Shown in pieces: positions 7,273 through 16,459 of a stretch of 64,000 bases of DNA. Position numbers and translations under genes: made by a program. The first letter of the stretch is position 1; the number at the start of each line of letters is the position of its first letter. The notes under the pieces were generated by a model. The model made no database searches and was not told the DNA's origin. It saw nothing but the letters and a program-made list of their open reading frames with translations. Where the stretch lies: positions 1,240,001-1,304,000 of the forward strand of contig NZ_CP108784.1 in assembly GCF_045207655.1 (NCBI RefSeq). The letters are read 5' to 3'. Source of the DNA: Embleya sp045207655. GTDB taxonomy: Bacteria > Actinomycetota > Actinomycetes > Streptomycetales > Streptomycetaceae.

Positions 7273-9813
7273 CTACTCGGTCGCGATCGAGCGCAAGACC
7301 GGCAACCGCGCAGCCCGCGCAGCGGGCCTCGCCCCGGCGGCCAACCCACCGATCGCGCCAACCCCCACCAGCACAGCCAATTGCACCGTGGGCACGGAGA
7401 AGGGAAGCGCCGCCCCCGTGTTCGCCCCGCCGATCGCCCGAATCGCCACCCAGCCCAGGAACAGACCCACCACGAGCCCGGCCACCGCCCCGATCACCGC
7501 GACCAGCGTGGACTCCCAACGCAGCGCCGACCGCACCTGCGCCCGCGCGGCCCCGATCGCCCGCAACAACCCCAGCTCACGGGTGCGTTCGTAGGCGGCC
7601 AGGGACAGCGTGTTCGCGATCCCGCCGAGCGCGATCACCAACGCGAGCGCGAGCAGCACGTAGACCACCGCGACCAGCGTCTGCAACATCGCGGCGCGCG
7701 CGGCCACGAACCCCTCACGGTCGCGCACCGGCGGCGCGCCGTAGTCCTTCGCCAACCGCCGCACCTCGGCCTTGACCGCGTCGGTCGAGGCACCGGGCGC
7801 CAGCCGCAACACCGTCGCCGCGTCCAGCGCCGCGTCCGCGTGCGGCTCCCAGGCGAGCCGATCGATCAGGTAGTCGCCGACCACGGCCGTGCGGTCGTAC
7901 AACCCGGTGACCGTGAACGTCTGTCGCGCACCGTCCGGGAAGGTGACCTCCGCGGTCGAACCGAGCCGCCAACCGCGGTCCTTCGCGGCGTCCTGGGACA
8001 CCGCCATGCCGTTCGCGCCGAGCCCGGTCACCCGACCGTCACGCACGTCGAGATCGAACAGCCGGTCCAGCCGGGCCGAGTCCACGGCCAACAACTGCCG
8101 GCCGTGCCCGTCCACGAGCGCGCCCGCGTCGCGAATCCCGGTCGCCGCCTCGACCCCGGGCAACTCGGTCGCCCTGCTCGTGAGTTCGGGACTGTGCCCG
8201 CCGCCGGCCCAACCGCCCGGCGAGGATCCGCCGATCACCAGTTGGCCGGCGATCACCTTCCGGGTCTGCTCGCCGGCGCCCTCCTTGAGCGAGGCCGCGA
8301 ACACGGCGAACAGCGTGACGATGGCGATCCCGAGCAACATCGCGGTGGCCGCGCCGGCCGTCCGGCGCGGACTGCGCAGCAGGTTGCCCCGGGCCAACGC
8401 ACCGGGTGCGCCGCGCAGTCGCGGCAGCGGTGCGGTGAGCGGTCCGCCGGCCGCCCGAATGCCCGCCGGGGCGACCAGCAGGACACCCGCGAGCAGCGCC
8501 GGGGCCGCGATCGCCAGACCCACCAGGCCGCCGCCGACGATGCCCACGCCGAGGCCGGCCGCCAGCAGCACCAAGCCCGCGATCAACCGGCGCCGAGGCA
8601 GTTCGACGCGCTCCGCGCCCGCTCCGCGCAGCGCGGTCACCGGCGCCACCCGCGAGCCGCGCACCGCCGGCACCAGGGCCGCGAACGCCGTCACCACGAT
8701 GCCCACCGGCAACACCGTCAACGCGGTGGTCGCCTTGAACGTCAGCCCGCGGGCCGGCAGTTCGAAGCCGAGTCCGGCGAAGAGTTCCTTGAGGCCGGCG
8801 GCGAGTCCGAGCCCGGCCGCGAGGCCGAGTGCGGACGCCACCACACCGATCACGACGGCCTCGATCAGCGCCTGTCGCAGCACCTGGCCGCGGCTCGCGC
8901 CCAGGGCCCGCATCAGCGCCACCTCCCGGGTGCGCTGCGCGGCGACCACGGAGAACGTGTGGTTGATCGAGAAGGCCGCGACGACCAGCGCGATCGCGGC
9001 GAAGACGGTCAGGAAGGTGCGGAAGACGCTCAGGAAGCCGTCCTCCACGGCGGACACCGCCTCGCCGGTGGCCACATTGCCGGACACCGCCTGGACGTCG
9101 GCGGGCAGCGCCCGCTGGATCCGCGCGGCCAATTCCTTCTGGTCGGTGCCGGCCGCCGCGCGCACCGCGATCGTGCCGACCTTGCCGGGATCGCGCAGCA
9201 CGTGCTGCCGCGCGCCCTCGAGGTCGAACGCCGTGTAGGAGCCGCCGCCGAAGGCGTCCAGGTCACCGAAGGTGGCCACGCCCACGATGGTGACCGGGAC
9301 CGGTCCCGGGGTCAGCACGGTGATCCGGTCGCCGGGCGCGAGGTGCCCCTGTTTGGCGGTGGCCCGGTCGATCACCACCTCGTCGGGCGCCGCCGGCGCC
9401 CGGCCGGCGGCCAGACGATAGGGCGTCAGGGCCGGGTCGGGCACCCAGTTGCCCGCCATCCGCGGACCGTTGCCGGTGAGCGCCTTGCCGTCCTTGCCGA
9501 CCACCTGGCCGTAGCCCTGGATCACCGGCTCGGCGCCCGCGACGCCGGGCACCGCCCGGACCCGGTCCACCAGAGCCGCGTCGATGCCGCCGCGCTGGGT
9601 GCCCGGGTCGTCGGTCACCGAGGTCGCGTTGCGCACCACCACGTCGGTACCGGCGCCGCTGTCCCGGATCAGCCCGCCGATGGAGGAGTTCATCGTGTCG
9701 GCGAGCACCAGCGCGCCGGAGAGGAAGGCCGTGCCGAGCAGCACCGCCAGGGCGAGTCCCACGAGCCGGCGTTTGCGGGCCCACAGGTTGGCGAGCGAGA
9801 GACGAATCAGCAT
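7273..9813 (-). CDS. FtsX-type ABC transporter permease (exporter 1)
   Basis: 846-residue permease of the MacB/FtsX superfamily, which moves peptides, lipids or antibiotics or remodels the envelope rather than importing solutes. An N-terminal helix (~15-37, GLALAVLLGTAFLSGALVLA) precedes a large extracellular domain. An FtsX core with helices lies at ~265-460, a second extracellular domain at ~490-700, and the last FtsX core at ~720-840 (VYVLLALALVIALGGIANTL, ERTRELGLLRAIGA). The motif RTREVALMRALGASRGQVLR in the first core is the family signature. It begins 6 bp after the ATPase gene, so both are in one operon. A paralogue lies at 13925-16459. The substrate is unknown. Confidence 0.92.
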   Translation of the reverse strand: MLIRLSLANLWARKRRLVGLALAVLLGTAFLSGALVLADTMNSSIGGLIRDSGAGTDVVVRNATSVTDDPGTQRGGIDAALVDRVRAVPGVAGAEPVIQGYGQVVGKDGKALTGNGPRMAGNWVPDPALTPYRLAAGRAPAAPDEVVIDRATAKQGHLAPGDRITVLTPGPVPVTIVGVATFGDLDAFGGGSYTAFDLEGARQHVLRDPGKVGTIAVRAAAGTDQKELAARIQRALPADVQAVSGNVATGEAVSAVEDGFLSVFRTFLTVFAAIALVVAAFSINHTFSVVAAQRTREVALMRALGASRGQVLRQALIEAVVIGVVASALGLAAGLGLAAGLKELFAGLGFELPARGLTFKATTALTVLPVGIVVTAFAALVPAVRGSRVAPVTALRGAGAERVELPRRRLIAGLVLLAAGLGVGIVGGGLVGLAIAAPALLAGVLLVAPAGIRAAGGPLTAPLPRLRGAPGALARGNLLRSPRRTAGAATAMLLGIAIVTLFAVFAASLKEGAGEQTRKVIAGQLVIGGSSPGGWAGGGHSPELTSRATELPGVEAATGIRDAGALVDGHGRQLLAVDSARLDRLFDLDVRDGRVTGLGANGMAVSQDAAKDRGWRLGSTAEVTFPDGARQTFTVTGLYDRTAVVGDYLIDRLAWEPHADAALDAATVLRLAPGASTDAVKAEVRRLAKDYGAPPVRDREGFVAARAAMLQTLVAVVYVLLALALVIALGGIANTLSLAAYERTRELGLLRAIGAARAQVRSALRWESTLVAVIGAVAGLVVGLFLGWVAIRAIGGANTGAALPFSVPTVQLAVLVGVGAIGGLAAGARPAARAARLPVLRSIATE

Positions 9814-9819
9814 CGCGGG

Positions 9820-10599
9820 TCACTCCCCTCGGGCGCCGGCACCGGCGGCGACGCGGTCGAACGCCTTCATCCGGTCGAGCACCCGATCCGGAGTGGGCTT
9901 CTGCATGTGGTCCGCGATCCGGCCGTCGGCCAGGAAGACCACGCTGTCCGCGTAGCCGGCGGCGACCGGATCGTGGGTGACCATCAGCACGGTCTGGTCG
10001 AGTTCGTCCACCGCGTCGCGCAGCAGCGTGAGCACCTCGGCGCCGGAGCGCGAGTCGAGGTTGCCGGTCGGCTCGTCGGCCATCACGATCTCCGGTCGGC
10101 CGACCAGCGCCCGGGCCACCGCGACCCGCTGCTGCTGCCCACCGGAGAGCTCGCCGGGCCGGTGGTGCAGTCGCCGATCCAACTCGACCGCCGCGACCAC
10201 CCGGTCCAGCCAGGCCTGGTCCGCCTTGCGGCCGGCCAGCGACGCGGGCAGCACGATGTTCTCCAGCGCGGTCATCGTGGGCAACAGGTTGAACGCCTGG
10301 AAGACGAACCCGATCCGGTCCCGGCGCAGCCGGGTGAGCTGCCGGTCGGTCAGCGAACCCAGTTCGGTGTCGCCGAGGAAGACCGCGCCGTCGGTGACCT
10401 CGTCGAGTCCGGCCAGGCAGTGCAGCAGGGTGGACTTGCCGGAGCCCGAGGGGCCCATCACGGCGGTGAACCGGCCGCGTGGGAAGCCGATGCCGACGTC
10501 GTCCAAAGCGCGCACGGTGGTGTCCCCGTCGCCGTGCACCCGCGAGACGCGTTCGGCGCGCGCCGCATAGGAGTTGGTGGGGTCGATGCTCGTGGTCAT
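9820..10599 (-). CDS. ABC transporter ATP-binding protein (exporter 1)
   Basis: 259-residue ATPase of the MacB/LolD class that powers the FtsX permease encoded 6 bp downstream. Walker A GPSGSGKST, Q loop VFQAFNLLP, signature LSGGQQQRV, Walker B IVMADEPTG and the H-loop VTHDP are all intact. The start ATG 10599 (MTTSIDPTNSY) is preceded by AAGGA at 7 nt; an upstream in-frame Met (10650) lacks a ribosome-binding site and family similarity. It is likely co-transcribed with the permease and controlled with, or by, the neighbouring two-component system; that link rests on position only. Confidence 0.92.
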   Translation of the reverse strand: MTTSIDPTNSYAARAERVSRVHGDGDTTVRALDDVGIGFPRGRFTAVMGPSGSGKSTLLHCLAGLDEVTDGAVFLGDTELGSLTDRQLTRLRRDRIGFVFQAFNLLPTMTALENIVLPASLAGRKADQAWLDRVVAAVELDRRLHHRPGELSGGQQQRVAVARALVGRPEIVMADEPTGNLDSRSGAEVLTLLRDAVDELDQTVLMVTHDPVAAGYADSVVFLADGRIADHMQKPTPDRVLDRMKAFDRVAAGAGARGE

Positions 10600-10770
10600 G
10601 ACGATCCTTGTCGGAGAGAGGACGGACGTGCGGGACGGGACGAGTGCCATGGACCGGGCTCGCGGATCGGTACTGCGAACCGGGATCGCGGACCGGTCGG
10701 ACCGGCGCTCCGGACCGGCGCTCCGGGCCGGTTGCTCCGAGCCGAAGCCGGGCGGCCCTACGGACCGGTG
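10600..10770. repeat. Low-complexity GGACCGG repeats before exporter 1
   Basis: GGACCGGCGCTCC occurs twice in tandem (10699-10711, 10712-10724) with a degenerate third copy and many GAACCGG/GGACCGG words around it. The tract forms the leader of the exporter-1 operon and borders the C-terminal codons of the upstream membrane protein. I see no clear promoter in it. Confidence 0.55.
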
Positions 10771-11442
10771 CTACGCGACCGGATTGCGAACCGGTGCCGA
10801 GGACCGGCGCCCGGGCGTGGATCGGCCCACGCCGACGGATTCGCGAGCGTCGGCCGCCTCGCCGGTCGGGTCGGGCGCGGTCGAGCGATCGCCCGGGGCG
10901 TTCTCGGCGCGGCGGCGCGCCCGGGGCCGGCCTCGGCCGCGGTCGCCCGAGGGCTTGAACACGGACAGCGCCGTCGAGACGATCAGCGCGACCAGTTGGA
11001 AGATCACCACGACCAGGTGCCAGGTCTGCAACGGCGGCAGCGCGTCCGCGTTCCCATCGGACGCGGAGGCGGCGATCAGCCGGTGTGCGAACTGGCTCAC
11101 CACGGCGGCGCCGGTCACGATCACCGCGATCAGCAGCACGATCTTGACCTTGATCCACAGGTGTTGCCACAGCCCCCACGGCGTGTACAGGCACAGCAGC
11201 ACGCCGGTGATCAGGGACAACACGGCGAACGGGATGCCGCCCGCCAGCGCGAAGATGCGCATGAGTTGATACGCGCCGTGGCGCAGGGCCGGGTCGTCGG
11301 TCGACCGGGCCACGATGCCGATCAGCAGCATGACCCACTCGACACCCAGGAGACCGACCGCGAACACGACGTGCCCGGAGTTGACCGCCCTGCGGACGGA
11401 CCTCGGGAAGCGCCGGTTCCCGGTCGTCGGGGACGCGTTCAC
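10771..11442 (-). CDS. Four-helix integral membrane protein with charged C-terminal tail
   Basis: 223-residue protein with about four membrane helices: SGHVVFAVGLLGVEWVMLLI, GGIPFAVLSLITGVLLCLYT, KIVLLIAVIVTGAAVV and WHLVVVIFQLVALIVSTALS. A hydrophilic Arg/Pro/Ser tail of ~70 residues follows. The GLWQHLWIKVKIVL motif and overall layout resemble small integral membrane proteins of the DUF2269 type; I cannot confirm the family. The start GTG 11442 has a perfect AGGAGG five bases upstream, which rejects the longer open frame beginning at 11691. It is upstream of and co-directional with exporter 1 (171 bp gap) and divergent from the two-component system. The tail is encoded by a repeat-rich stretch and may be poorly conserved. 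Confidence 0.75.
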   Translation of the reverse strand: MNASPTTGNRRFPRSVRRAVNSGHVVFAVGLLGVEWVMLLIGIVARSTDDPALRHGAYQLMRIFALAGGIPFAVLSLITGVLLCLYTPWGLWQHLWIKVKIVLLIAVIVTGAAVVSQFAHRLIAASASDGNADALPPLQTWHLVVVIFQLVALIVSTALSVFKPSGDRGRGRPRARRRAENAPGDRSTAPDPTGEAADARESVGVGRSTPGRRSSAPVRNPVA

Positions 11443-11649
11443 AGTGACCTCCTGGAAGTGGTGCGGGACGCGGACGCGGGGTCGGGCGAAGGGCCCGGGC
11501 CGCGGCGGCGAGGTGCGGAAACCGGGTTCGTTCCGGGGCCTCGTCGACAAGGTCAACTCTCGCGATTCGCGCCCCGGCCGGCGTCCGGCCCGGGGATGCA
11601 CCGGGCCTGCTGCCGGGGCAGGTCGAAGGGCCCGTCGACCGGCGTCTTG

Positions 11650-11700
11650 CTGCTCCCGGTGGAGCAGCCGACAGCGCTTCGTCTGCTCCACCGGGAGCAG
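11650..11700. promoter_or_regulatory. Two copies of an 18-bp palindrome 33 bp apart
   Basis: CTGCTCCCGGTGGAGCAG (11650-11667) and its exact reverse complement CTGCTCCACCGGGAGCAG (11683-11700). Each copy is itself palindromic (CTGCTCC-4-GGAGCAG) and each is followed by CCGACA. The start-to-start distance of 33 bp is about three helical turns, so two protein dimers would lie on the same DNA face. It lies 60-110 bp upstream of the sensor kinase at 11760 and in the leader region of the divergent membrane-protein gene. It is a candidate operator for the LuxR-type regulator at 13142. Confidence 0.6.
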
Positions 11701-11746
11701 CCGACAAGCCCACGCGCAGCCGACGCGCGACGCCGCCCGCTCCCCC

Positions 11747-11759
11747 TACCGTTGATCAC
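11747..11759 (+). promoter_or_regulatory. Leaderless -10 box of the kinase gene
   Basis: TACCGT (11747-11752, TANNNT type) ends 7 nt before ATG 11760, so transcription should start at the start codon; no ribosome-binding site is present. Confidence 0.45.
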
Positions 11760-13145
11760 ATGACGAGCCCCTCGAATCCCCCGACCCGGCGCCCGGGCTC
11801 GCGGCCCGGATCACCGTGGTCGCGGGTTTCCCGCCCCGGCGCGCGCTGGCTCGAGCACCTCCTCGGCCCGGTCCCCCGCGTGGTGCGCGACGTCGCGCTC
11901 GCGCTGCTTGTGTGTGTGATGCAACTGGCCGCGACGACCTTCGCGGCCCACCGCCAGCCGGACGCGCCACGGGATCTGGACGTGTGGGGCCTGCTGCTGA
12001 TCGCGCTCGGCCCGCTGGCCCTGGTCGTGCGCCGCCGTCACCCGGCGGGCGTGCTCCTGGTGGCGGTCGGCTCGGCACTGCTCTATACGTCGCTCGACTA
12101 TCCGCGCGGCCCGATCTTCCTGGCGATGATCATCGCGCTGTGGAGCGCGTTCGCCGCCGGTCTACGCCTCCTGTCGTATGTGGTCCTCGTGCTGGGCTAC
12201 ACCGGCTTCGTCTGGATCTCGCCGCTGTTGACCTCGGAGGCCACGCCCGATCTCGCGCCCGCGTTGGGCATCGCCGCGTGGCTGCTGGTGCTCGCGGGCA
12301 TCGGCGAGATGGTCCGGCTGCGCCGGGCCTTCAACGCCGCCGAGGCGCAGCGGGCCCGCGTGCAGTCGCTCGGCCTGGCCGAGGCCGAGCGGCGCCGGGC
12401 GGGCGACGAACGGCTGCGGATCGCCCGCGAGTTGCACGACGTGCTCGCACATCACATCTCGCTGATGAACGTGCAGGCGTCGGTGGGCCTGGAGTTGATG
12501 GACTCGTCGCCCGAGCAGGCCCGCGAGGCGCTGACCGCGGTCAAGTACGCGAGCCGCGAGGCACTGGGCGAACTGCGCTCGGTGCTGGACATCCTCAAGG
12601 GCGACTCGGTGGACCGCTCTGGTCCGGACGGCGCCCCACGCGCGCCCACCGCGGGCCTGGACCGGCTGGACGAGCTGGTCGCGCGTACGTCCGCCGGTGG
12701 GCTGACCGTCCGGGTCGAGCGCTCGGGCACCGCGCGCCCGTTGACCTCGGCGGTGGACCTGGCGGCGTATCGGATCGTGCAGGAGGCGCTGACCAACACC
12801 CTGCGGCACGCCGCGGCGAGCGAGGCCGTGGTGGGTGTGACCTACGGGGAGACCGGGTTGGAGCTGTCGGTCCGGGACAACGGCCGCGGCGTGCGGCCCG
12901 AGTCGAGGTCGGATCCCGCCGACGCGCTGGTCTCCGGCGGCAACGGGCTGCACGGCATGCGCCAGCGGGCCGCCGCACTCGGTGGCCGCTGTGTCGCGGG
13001 GCCGGTTCCCGGGCGCGGCTTCCACGTTCAGGCGCACCTCCCCTACGGTGATCGCGCCGACGGGCATGATGGCGGCGGACATCCGCCGACCGGATCGGCG
13101 GCGACCGCCGGCGGTCCGGCGCAGCCCATCGAGGGGGACGCATGA
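11760..13145 (+). CDS. Two-component sensor histidine kinase (NarL/DesK type)
   Basis: 461-residue membrane kinase. About five to six hydrophobic segments fill residues ~40-190 (DVALALLVCVMQLAATTF, WGLLLIALGPLALVV, LLSYVVLVLGYTGFVW, APALGIAAWLLVLAGIGEMV). A short coiled linker follows, then HisKA_3 (RIARELHDVLAHHISLMN, His226) and an HATPase domain (QEALTNTLRHA, DNGRGVRP, GNGLHGMRQRAAALGG). A ~30-residue low-complexity tail ends the protein. Its stop overlaps the regulator's start (ATGA at 13142-13145), so the two are translationally coupled. With little extracellular loop, it is of the intramembrane-sensing kind often partnered with ABC exporters; the two flanking exporters fit this. Confidence 0.92.
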   Translation: MTSPSNPPTRRPGSRPGSPWSRVSRPGARWLEHLLGPVPRVVRDVALALLVCVMQLAATTFAAHRQPDAPRDLDVWGLLLIALGPLALVVRRRHPAGVLLVAVGSALLYTSLDYPRGPIFLAMIIALWSAFAAGLRLLSYVVLVLGYTGFVWISPLLTSEATPDLAPALGIAAWLLVLAGIGEMVRLRRAFNAAEAQRARVQSLGLAEAERRRAGDERLRIARELHDVLAHHISLMNVQASVGLELMDSSPEQAREALTAVKYASREALGELRSVLDILKGDSVDRSGPDGAPRAPTAGLDRLDELVARTSAGGLTVRVERSGTARPLTSAVDLAAYRIVQEALTNTLRHAAASEAVVGVTYGETGLELSVRDNGRGVRPESRSDPADALVSGGNGLHGMRQRAAALGGRCVAGPVPGRGFHVQAHLPYGDRADGHDGGGHPPTGSAATAGGPAQPIEGDA

Positions 13146-13816
13146 TCAGGTTGGTGCTGGCCGACGACCAGGCGCTGGTGCGTGCGGGCTTTCGAGCCCT
13201 GCTGGCCGCGCAGCCGGACATGGAGGTCGTGGGCGAGGCGGGCGAGGGCGGCGAGGCGGTCCGACTCACCGGCGAACTGCGCCCCGACGTCGTGCTGATG
13301 GACATCCGGATGCCGGGCATGGACGGTCTGGAGGCGGCCCGGGTGATCGCGGCGGACCCGGCGCTGACCGACGTCCGGGTGATCATCCTGACCACGTTCG
13401 ACCTGGACGAGTACGTCTTCGAGGCGCTGCGCAACGGTGCGAGCGGCTTCCTGGTCAAGGACACCGAACCGGCCGAACTCCTGCGCGGAGTACGGGTGGT
13501 CGCGGCGGGCGACGCGTTGTTGTCGCCGAACGTGACCCGCCGGTTGATCGAGGAGTACGCGGCCGGCGCCTCCCGCCCGACCGCCGCGCCGGCCGCCGAA
13601 CTGGCCCTGCTCACCGAGCGCGAGCGGGAGATCGTCGGGCTGGTCGGTCGCGGCCTGTCCAACGACGAGATCGCCGAGCACCTGGTGCTCAGTCCGCTCA
13701 CCGCGAAGACCCACGTCAGCCGCGCGATGACCAAGCTGTCCGTGCGCGACCGGGCCCAACTGGTGGTCTTCGCCTACGAGACCGGCCTGGTCACCCCGGG
13801 CCGCACCTCCCCATGA
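13142..13816 (+). CDS. LuxR/NarL-family response regulator
   Basis: 224-residue regulator, cognate partner of the kinase with which it overlaps by 4 bp. The receiver domain (1-120) has acidic pair Asp8/Asp9, phospho-acceptor Asp54 (VVLMDIRMPGMDG) and Lys in FLVKDTEPAELL. The LuxR-type helix-turn-helix lies at ~150-215 (LTEREREIVGLVGRGLSNDE, KTHVSRAMTKL). All key residues are intact. Likely targets are the palindromes at 11650-11700 and the flanking exporter operons; only the position supports this. Confidence 0.93.
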   Translation: MIRLVLADDQALVRAGFRALLAAQPDMEVVGEAGEGGEAVRLTGELRPDVVLMDIRMPGMDGLEAARVIAADPALTDVRVIILTTFDLDEYVFEALRNGASGFLVKDTEPAELLRGVRVVAAGDALLSPNVTRRLIEEYAAGASRPTAAPAAELALLTEREREIVGLVGRGLSNDEIAEHLVLSPLTAKTHVSRAMTKLSVRDRAQLVVFAYETGLVTPGRTSP

Positions 13817-13924
13817 CCGGCCGGCGCGAGTCGCCGACGCCGACGCGGGCATCGACGCCACACCGACGCGAGCGCCGGGCGGGCCGATTCCGGCCCATCC
13901 GGCGCTCGCGGTGCACGGACCGCG

Positions 13925-16459
13925 CTATTCCTTGGCGCCGACCGCGTCGATCGGAGCCAACCGCAGCAGCCGGCGGGCCACCGGGGCCACCGTCAGCGGG
14001 GCCAGCAGGAGGGCGGCCGCACTGATCGCCAGGCACAGCGGCAGCGGGACGTACGGGGTCGAGGTGTCGAACGAGCCCTTGTTGAACGGCACCAGGGTGG
14101 CCATCGCCACCGACATGCCCAGCCCCAGTCCGATCGCACCGACCATGATCGCCTCGCGCCGCAGCACCGCCCGAACCTGGCCGTGGGTGCTGCCGATCAT
14201 CCGCATCAGGCCCAACTCCCGATTCCGGGCCGCCGTGGTGACCGCCATCGTGTTGATCGCGGCTATCGTCGCGAAGCCCGCGAGGATGACCAACATGATG
14301 TAGTTCAGCCACTTGTTGGTTTCGCGGTCCTTGTCCACCTGGGTCGCGTACGCGGCGCGGTCCTGTACCGACGCTCCCGGGTGACGCTGCGTCAGACCGG
14401 TCAGCGCCGCGTCCGCGGCCCGCGTGTCCGCGCCGGGGACGAATCGCACCAGCAGCCGGGTGTCCAGCGCCGTCTCCACGTGTGTCTCGACCGCGGCCCG
14501 CGGCAGCGTCACACCGGCGGTGCCCAGGCCGCGATCGTAGATCGCCACCACGACCGGGTCGATCGCGGTACCGTCCCCGAGCCACATCGAGACCGGCTTG
14601 CCGACCTTGCCGTGCAGCGCCGACGCCACCTCGCGGTCCAACGCGACCGCTCCGCCCGCCGGTTGCGGCGCACCGGGTCGCAGCGCGTCGGTGCTGCCCT
14701 CGCGCACCCCCAGATCCAGCGTGCTCGCCAGATCCTGCGCGGTGCCCCCGATGCCCTGCGCGCTCTGCTTCTGCAGGCCGCCGTCCCGGACCACCACGAC
14801 CGCGGTGTTCAGCACCGACGTCACCGAAGCGACACCGGGCGTGCCGGCCACCTTGGCGGTGGTCTGCGGAATGAAGCCCGGCCCGGCCAGCACCCGATCG
14901 GCGGTGACCGCGTCCCGGGACTGCACGCTCGCGTGGTGATCCTCGGCCGCGAACATGAAGCTCAGCGTGGCCGCGAAGGCGACCGCCAGCGCGATCGGGG
15001 TGATCGCCGACGCGAGTCGCCGCGAATTGGCCCGGGCGTTGTCGAAGGCGAGTTGTCCGGTGGTGCCGAACAAGCTCCCGACCCACCCGAACACCGAGAC
15101 GCACACGTGCGCCAGGATCGGGCCGAGCAGTCCGATCGCGAGCATGAACAGCATGATCACGCCGCCGGCCGCGGCGATCGCGTCGTCACCGGTCGCGTTC
15201 AGCGCGATCCGGGTCACCGCGATTCCGCCGCCGAGCGCACCGAGACCGAGCACCAGCCGGATCCAGCCGACGAAGACCCGCTCGACAGCGGCGTCGCCCA
15301 GGGCCTCGGTCGGCTTGATCTTCGCGCTGCGCCGCGCCGCGAGCAGCCCCGCGCCCAGCGCGGTCAGCGTCCCCGCCCCGACCGCCACGACCATCGGGAT
15401 CCAGCCCACCGACAGCGTGACGCCGTGCGCGACCAGGCCCCGGTCGTCCATGGCGGCGAACCACCAGCGGGCCAGCAGCGTGCCGGGCAGCACCCCGACG
15501 ACGCCCGCCACCAGGGACACCAGACCGGTCTCGGTGGCGATCATCCGGCGGATCTGCCACGGCGTGGCACCCACCGCGCGCAGCAGCGCGATGTCACGCC
15601 GGCGCTGCCCCACCGACAGCGCGGTGGCGCCGGCGACCACGAAGATCGCCACCATGAGCACGATGCCGCCCAGCGTGCCGCCGATCGCGGTGAACATCTC
15701 CTTGGTGTTCCCGAAGTCGGTGTACTCGGCCGCCCCGCGGTCGTCCCCGGTGGACACCTTGGCACCGGTGCCCGTCAGCGCGGCCCGCACGTCCCGGGCG
15801 ACCTTGCCGGTGTCCGCGCCGGCCGCCGGAAGCACGCCGATCGCGGTGACCGTGCCGGGATGCCCGGCCAACCGCTGCGCGTCCGCGTCGGGCACGTACA
15901 GGTGCGCGCCCCGACCCGGCAGCACGCCGCTCACCCGCAGCGCCACCTCACCGCCGGGCGTGGTCAACCGCACCGTGTCGCCGACCTTGGCCGAACCGGC
16001 GGCGGCGGTGGTCAACACGACCTCACCGGCGCGCGGCGCGGTGCCCTCGCGGGTACCGGCCAGCGGCGCCGAGGACCACCCGTGCCCGTCCACCACGGCC
16101 CGTTCGGTCTGCGCCGGGAAGGTCACATCGGGGATCACCGAGCCCACCCCCGGCACGGCCGCGATCCGCCCGGCGAGCCCGGCGTCGAGCCGGGTCCGCT
16201 CGGGCAGCGGGGCCGACTCGGTGTACGTGCCCTCCCCCTTGCCCAACCGCTTGCTCACGTCGTTGGGCCCGCTGACCAGGACCGGCGTGTCGGCGTAGCG
16301 CTCGGGGGTGGCGTGCGCGCGGATCCCGCTCTCCATGAACACGCCGCACATCGTGACCAGCATCGCGGCGAACAGCAGCGCGACGAACGAGCCCGCGAAG
16401 GACGCGGGCCGAAAGCGCACCGAGGTGCGCGCGAGACCGTTGGGTCGAAGCAACGACAT
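13925..16459 (-). CDS. FtsX-type ABC transporter permease (exporter 2)
   Basis: 844-residue paralogue of the permease at 7273: N-terminal helix (SFAGSFVALLFAAMLVTMCG), extracellular domain, FtsX core at ~240-420 (RRRDIALLRAVGATPWQIRR), central helices, second extracellular domain, and final FtsX core at ~720-840 (RNRELGLMRMIGSTHGQVRA). The stop of the upstream ATPase gene overlaps this ATG in TGATG, so translation is coupled; an in-frame ATG at 16471 would instead overlap by 13 nt. It is convergent with the response-regulator gene (108 bp gap). It is probably an envelope-stress or antimicrobial exporter; the substrate is unknown. Confidence 0.92.
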   Translation of the reverse strand: MSLLRPNGLARTSVRFRPASFAGSFVALLFAAMLVTMCGVFMESGIRAHATPERYADTPVLVSGPNDVSKRLGKGEGTYTESAPLPERTRLDAGLAGRIAAVPGVGSVIPDVTFPAQTERAVVDGHGWSSAPLAGTREGTAPRAGEVVLTTAAAGSAKVGDTVRLTTPGGEVALRVSGVLPGRGAHLYVPDADAQRLAGHPGTVTAIGVLPAAGADTGKVARDVRAALTGTGAKVSTGDDRGAAEYTDFGNTKEMFTAIGGTLGGIVLMVAIFVVAGATALSVGQRRRDIALLRAVGATPWQIRRMIATETGLVSLVAGVVGVLPGTLLARWWFAAMDDRGLVAHGVTLSVGWIPMVVAVGAGTLTALGAGLLAARRSAKIKPTEALGDAAVERVFVGWIRLVLGLGALGGGIAVTRIALNATGDDAIAAAGGVIMLFMLAIGLLGPILAHVCVSVFGWVGSLFGTTGQLAFDNARANSRRLASAITPIALAVAFAATLSFMFAAEDHHASVQSRDAVTADRVLAGPGFIPQTTAKVAGTPGVASVTSVLNTAVVVVRDGGLQKQSAQGIGGTAQDLASTLDLGVREGSTDALRPGAPQPAGGAVALDREVASALHGKVGKPVSMWLGDGTAIDPVVVAIYDRGLGTAGVTLPRAAVETHVETALDTRLLVRFVPGADTRAADAALTGLTQRHPGASVQDRAAYATQVDKDRETNKWLNYIMLVILAGFATIAAINTMAVTTAARNRELGLMRMIGSTHGQVRAVLRREAIMVGAIGLGLGMSVAMATLVPFNKGSFDTSTPYVPLPLCLAISAAALLLAPLTVAPVARRLLRLAPIDAVGAKE

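Noticed and set aside
10771..11691. Longer start for the four-helix membrane protein
   Set aside because: The extra 83 codons run through the twin palindrome and lack membrane-protein features; AGGAGG marks GTG 11442.
7381..11763. 1460-codon plus-strand frame over exporter 1
   Set aside because: Antisense to the FtsX permease and ATPase; composition is Arg/Gln/His-rich with no domain.
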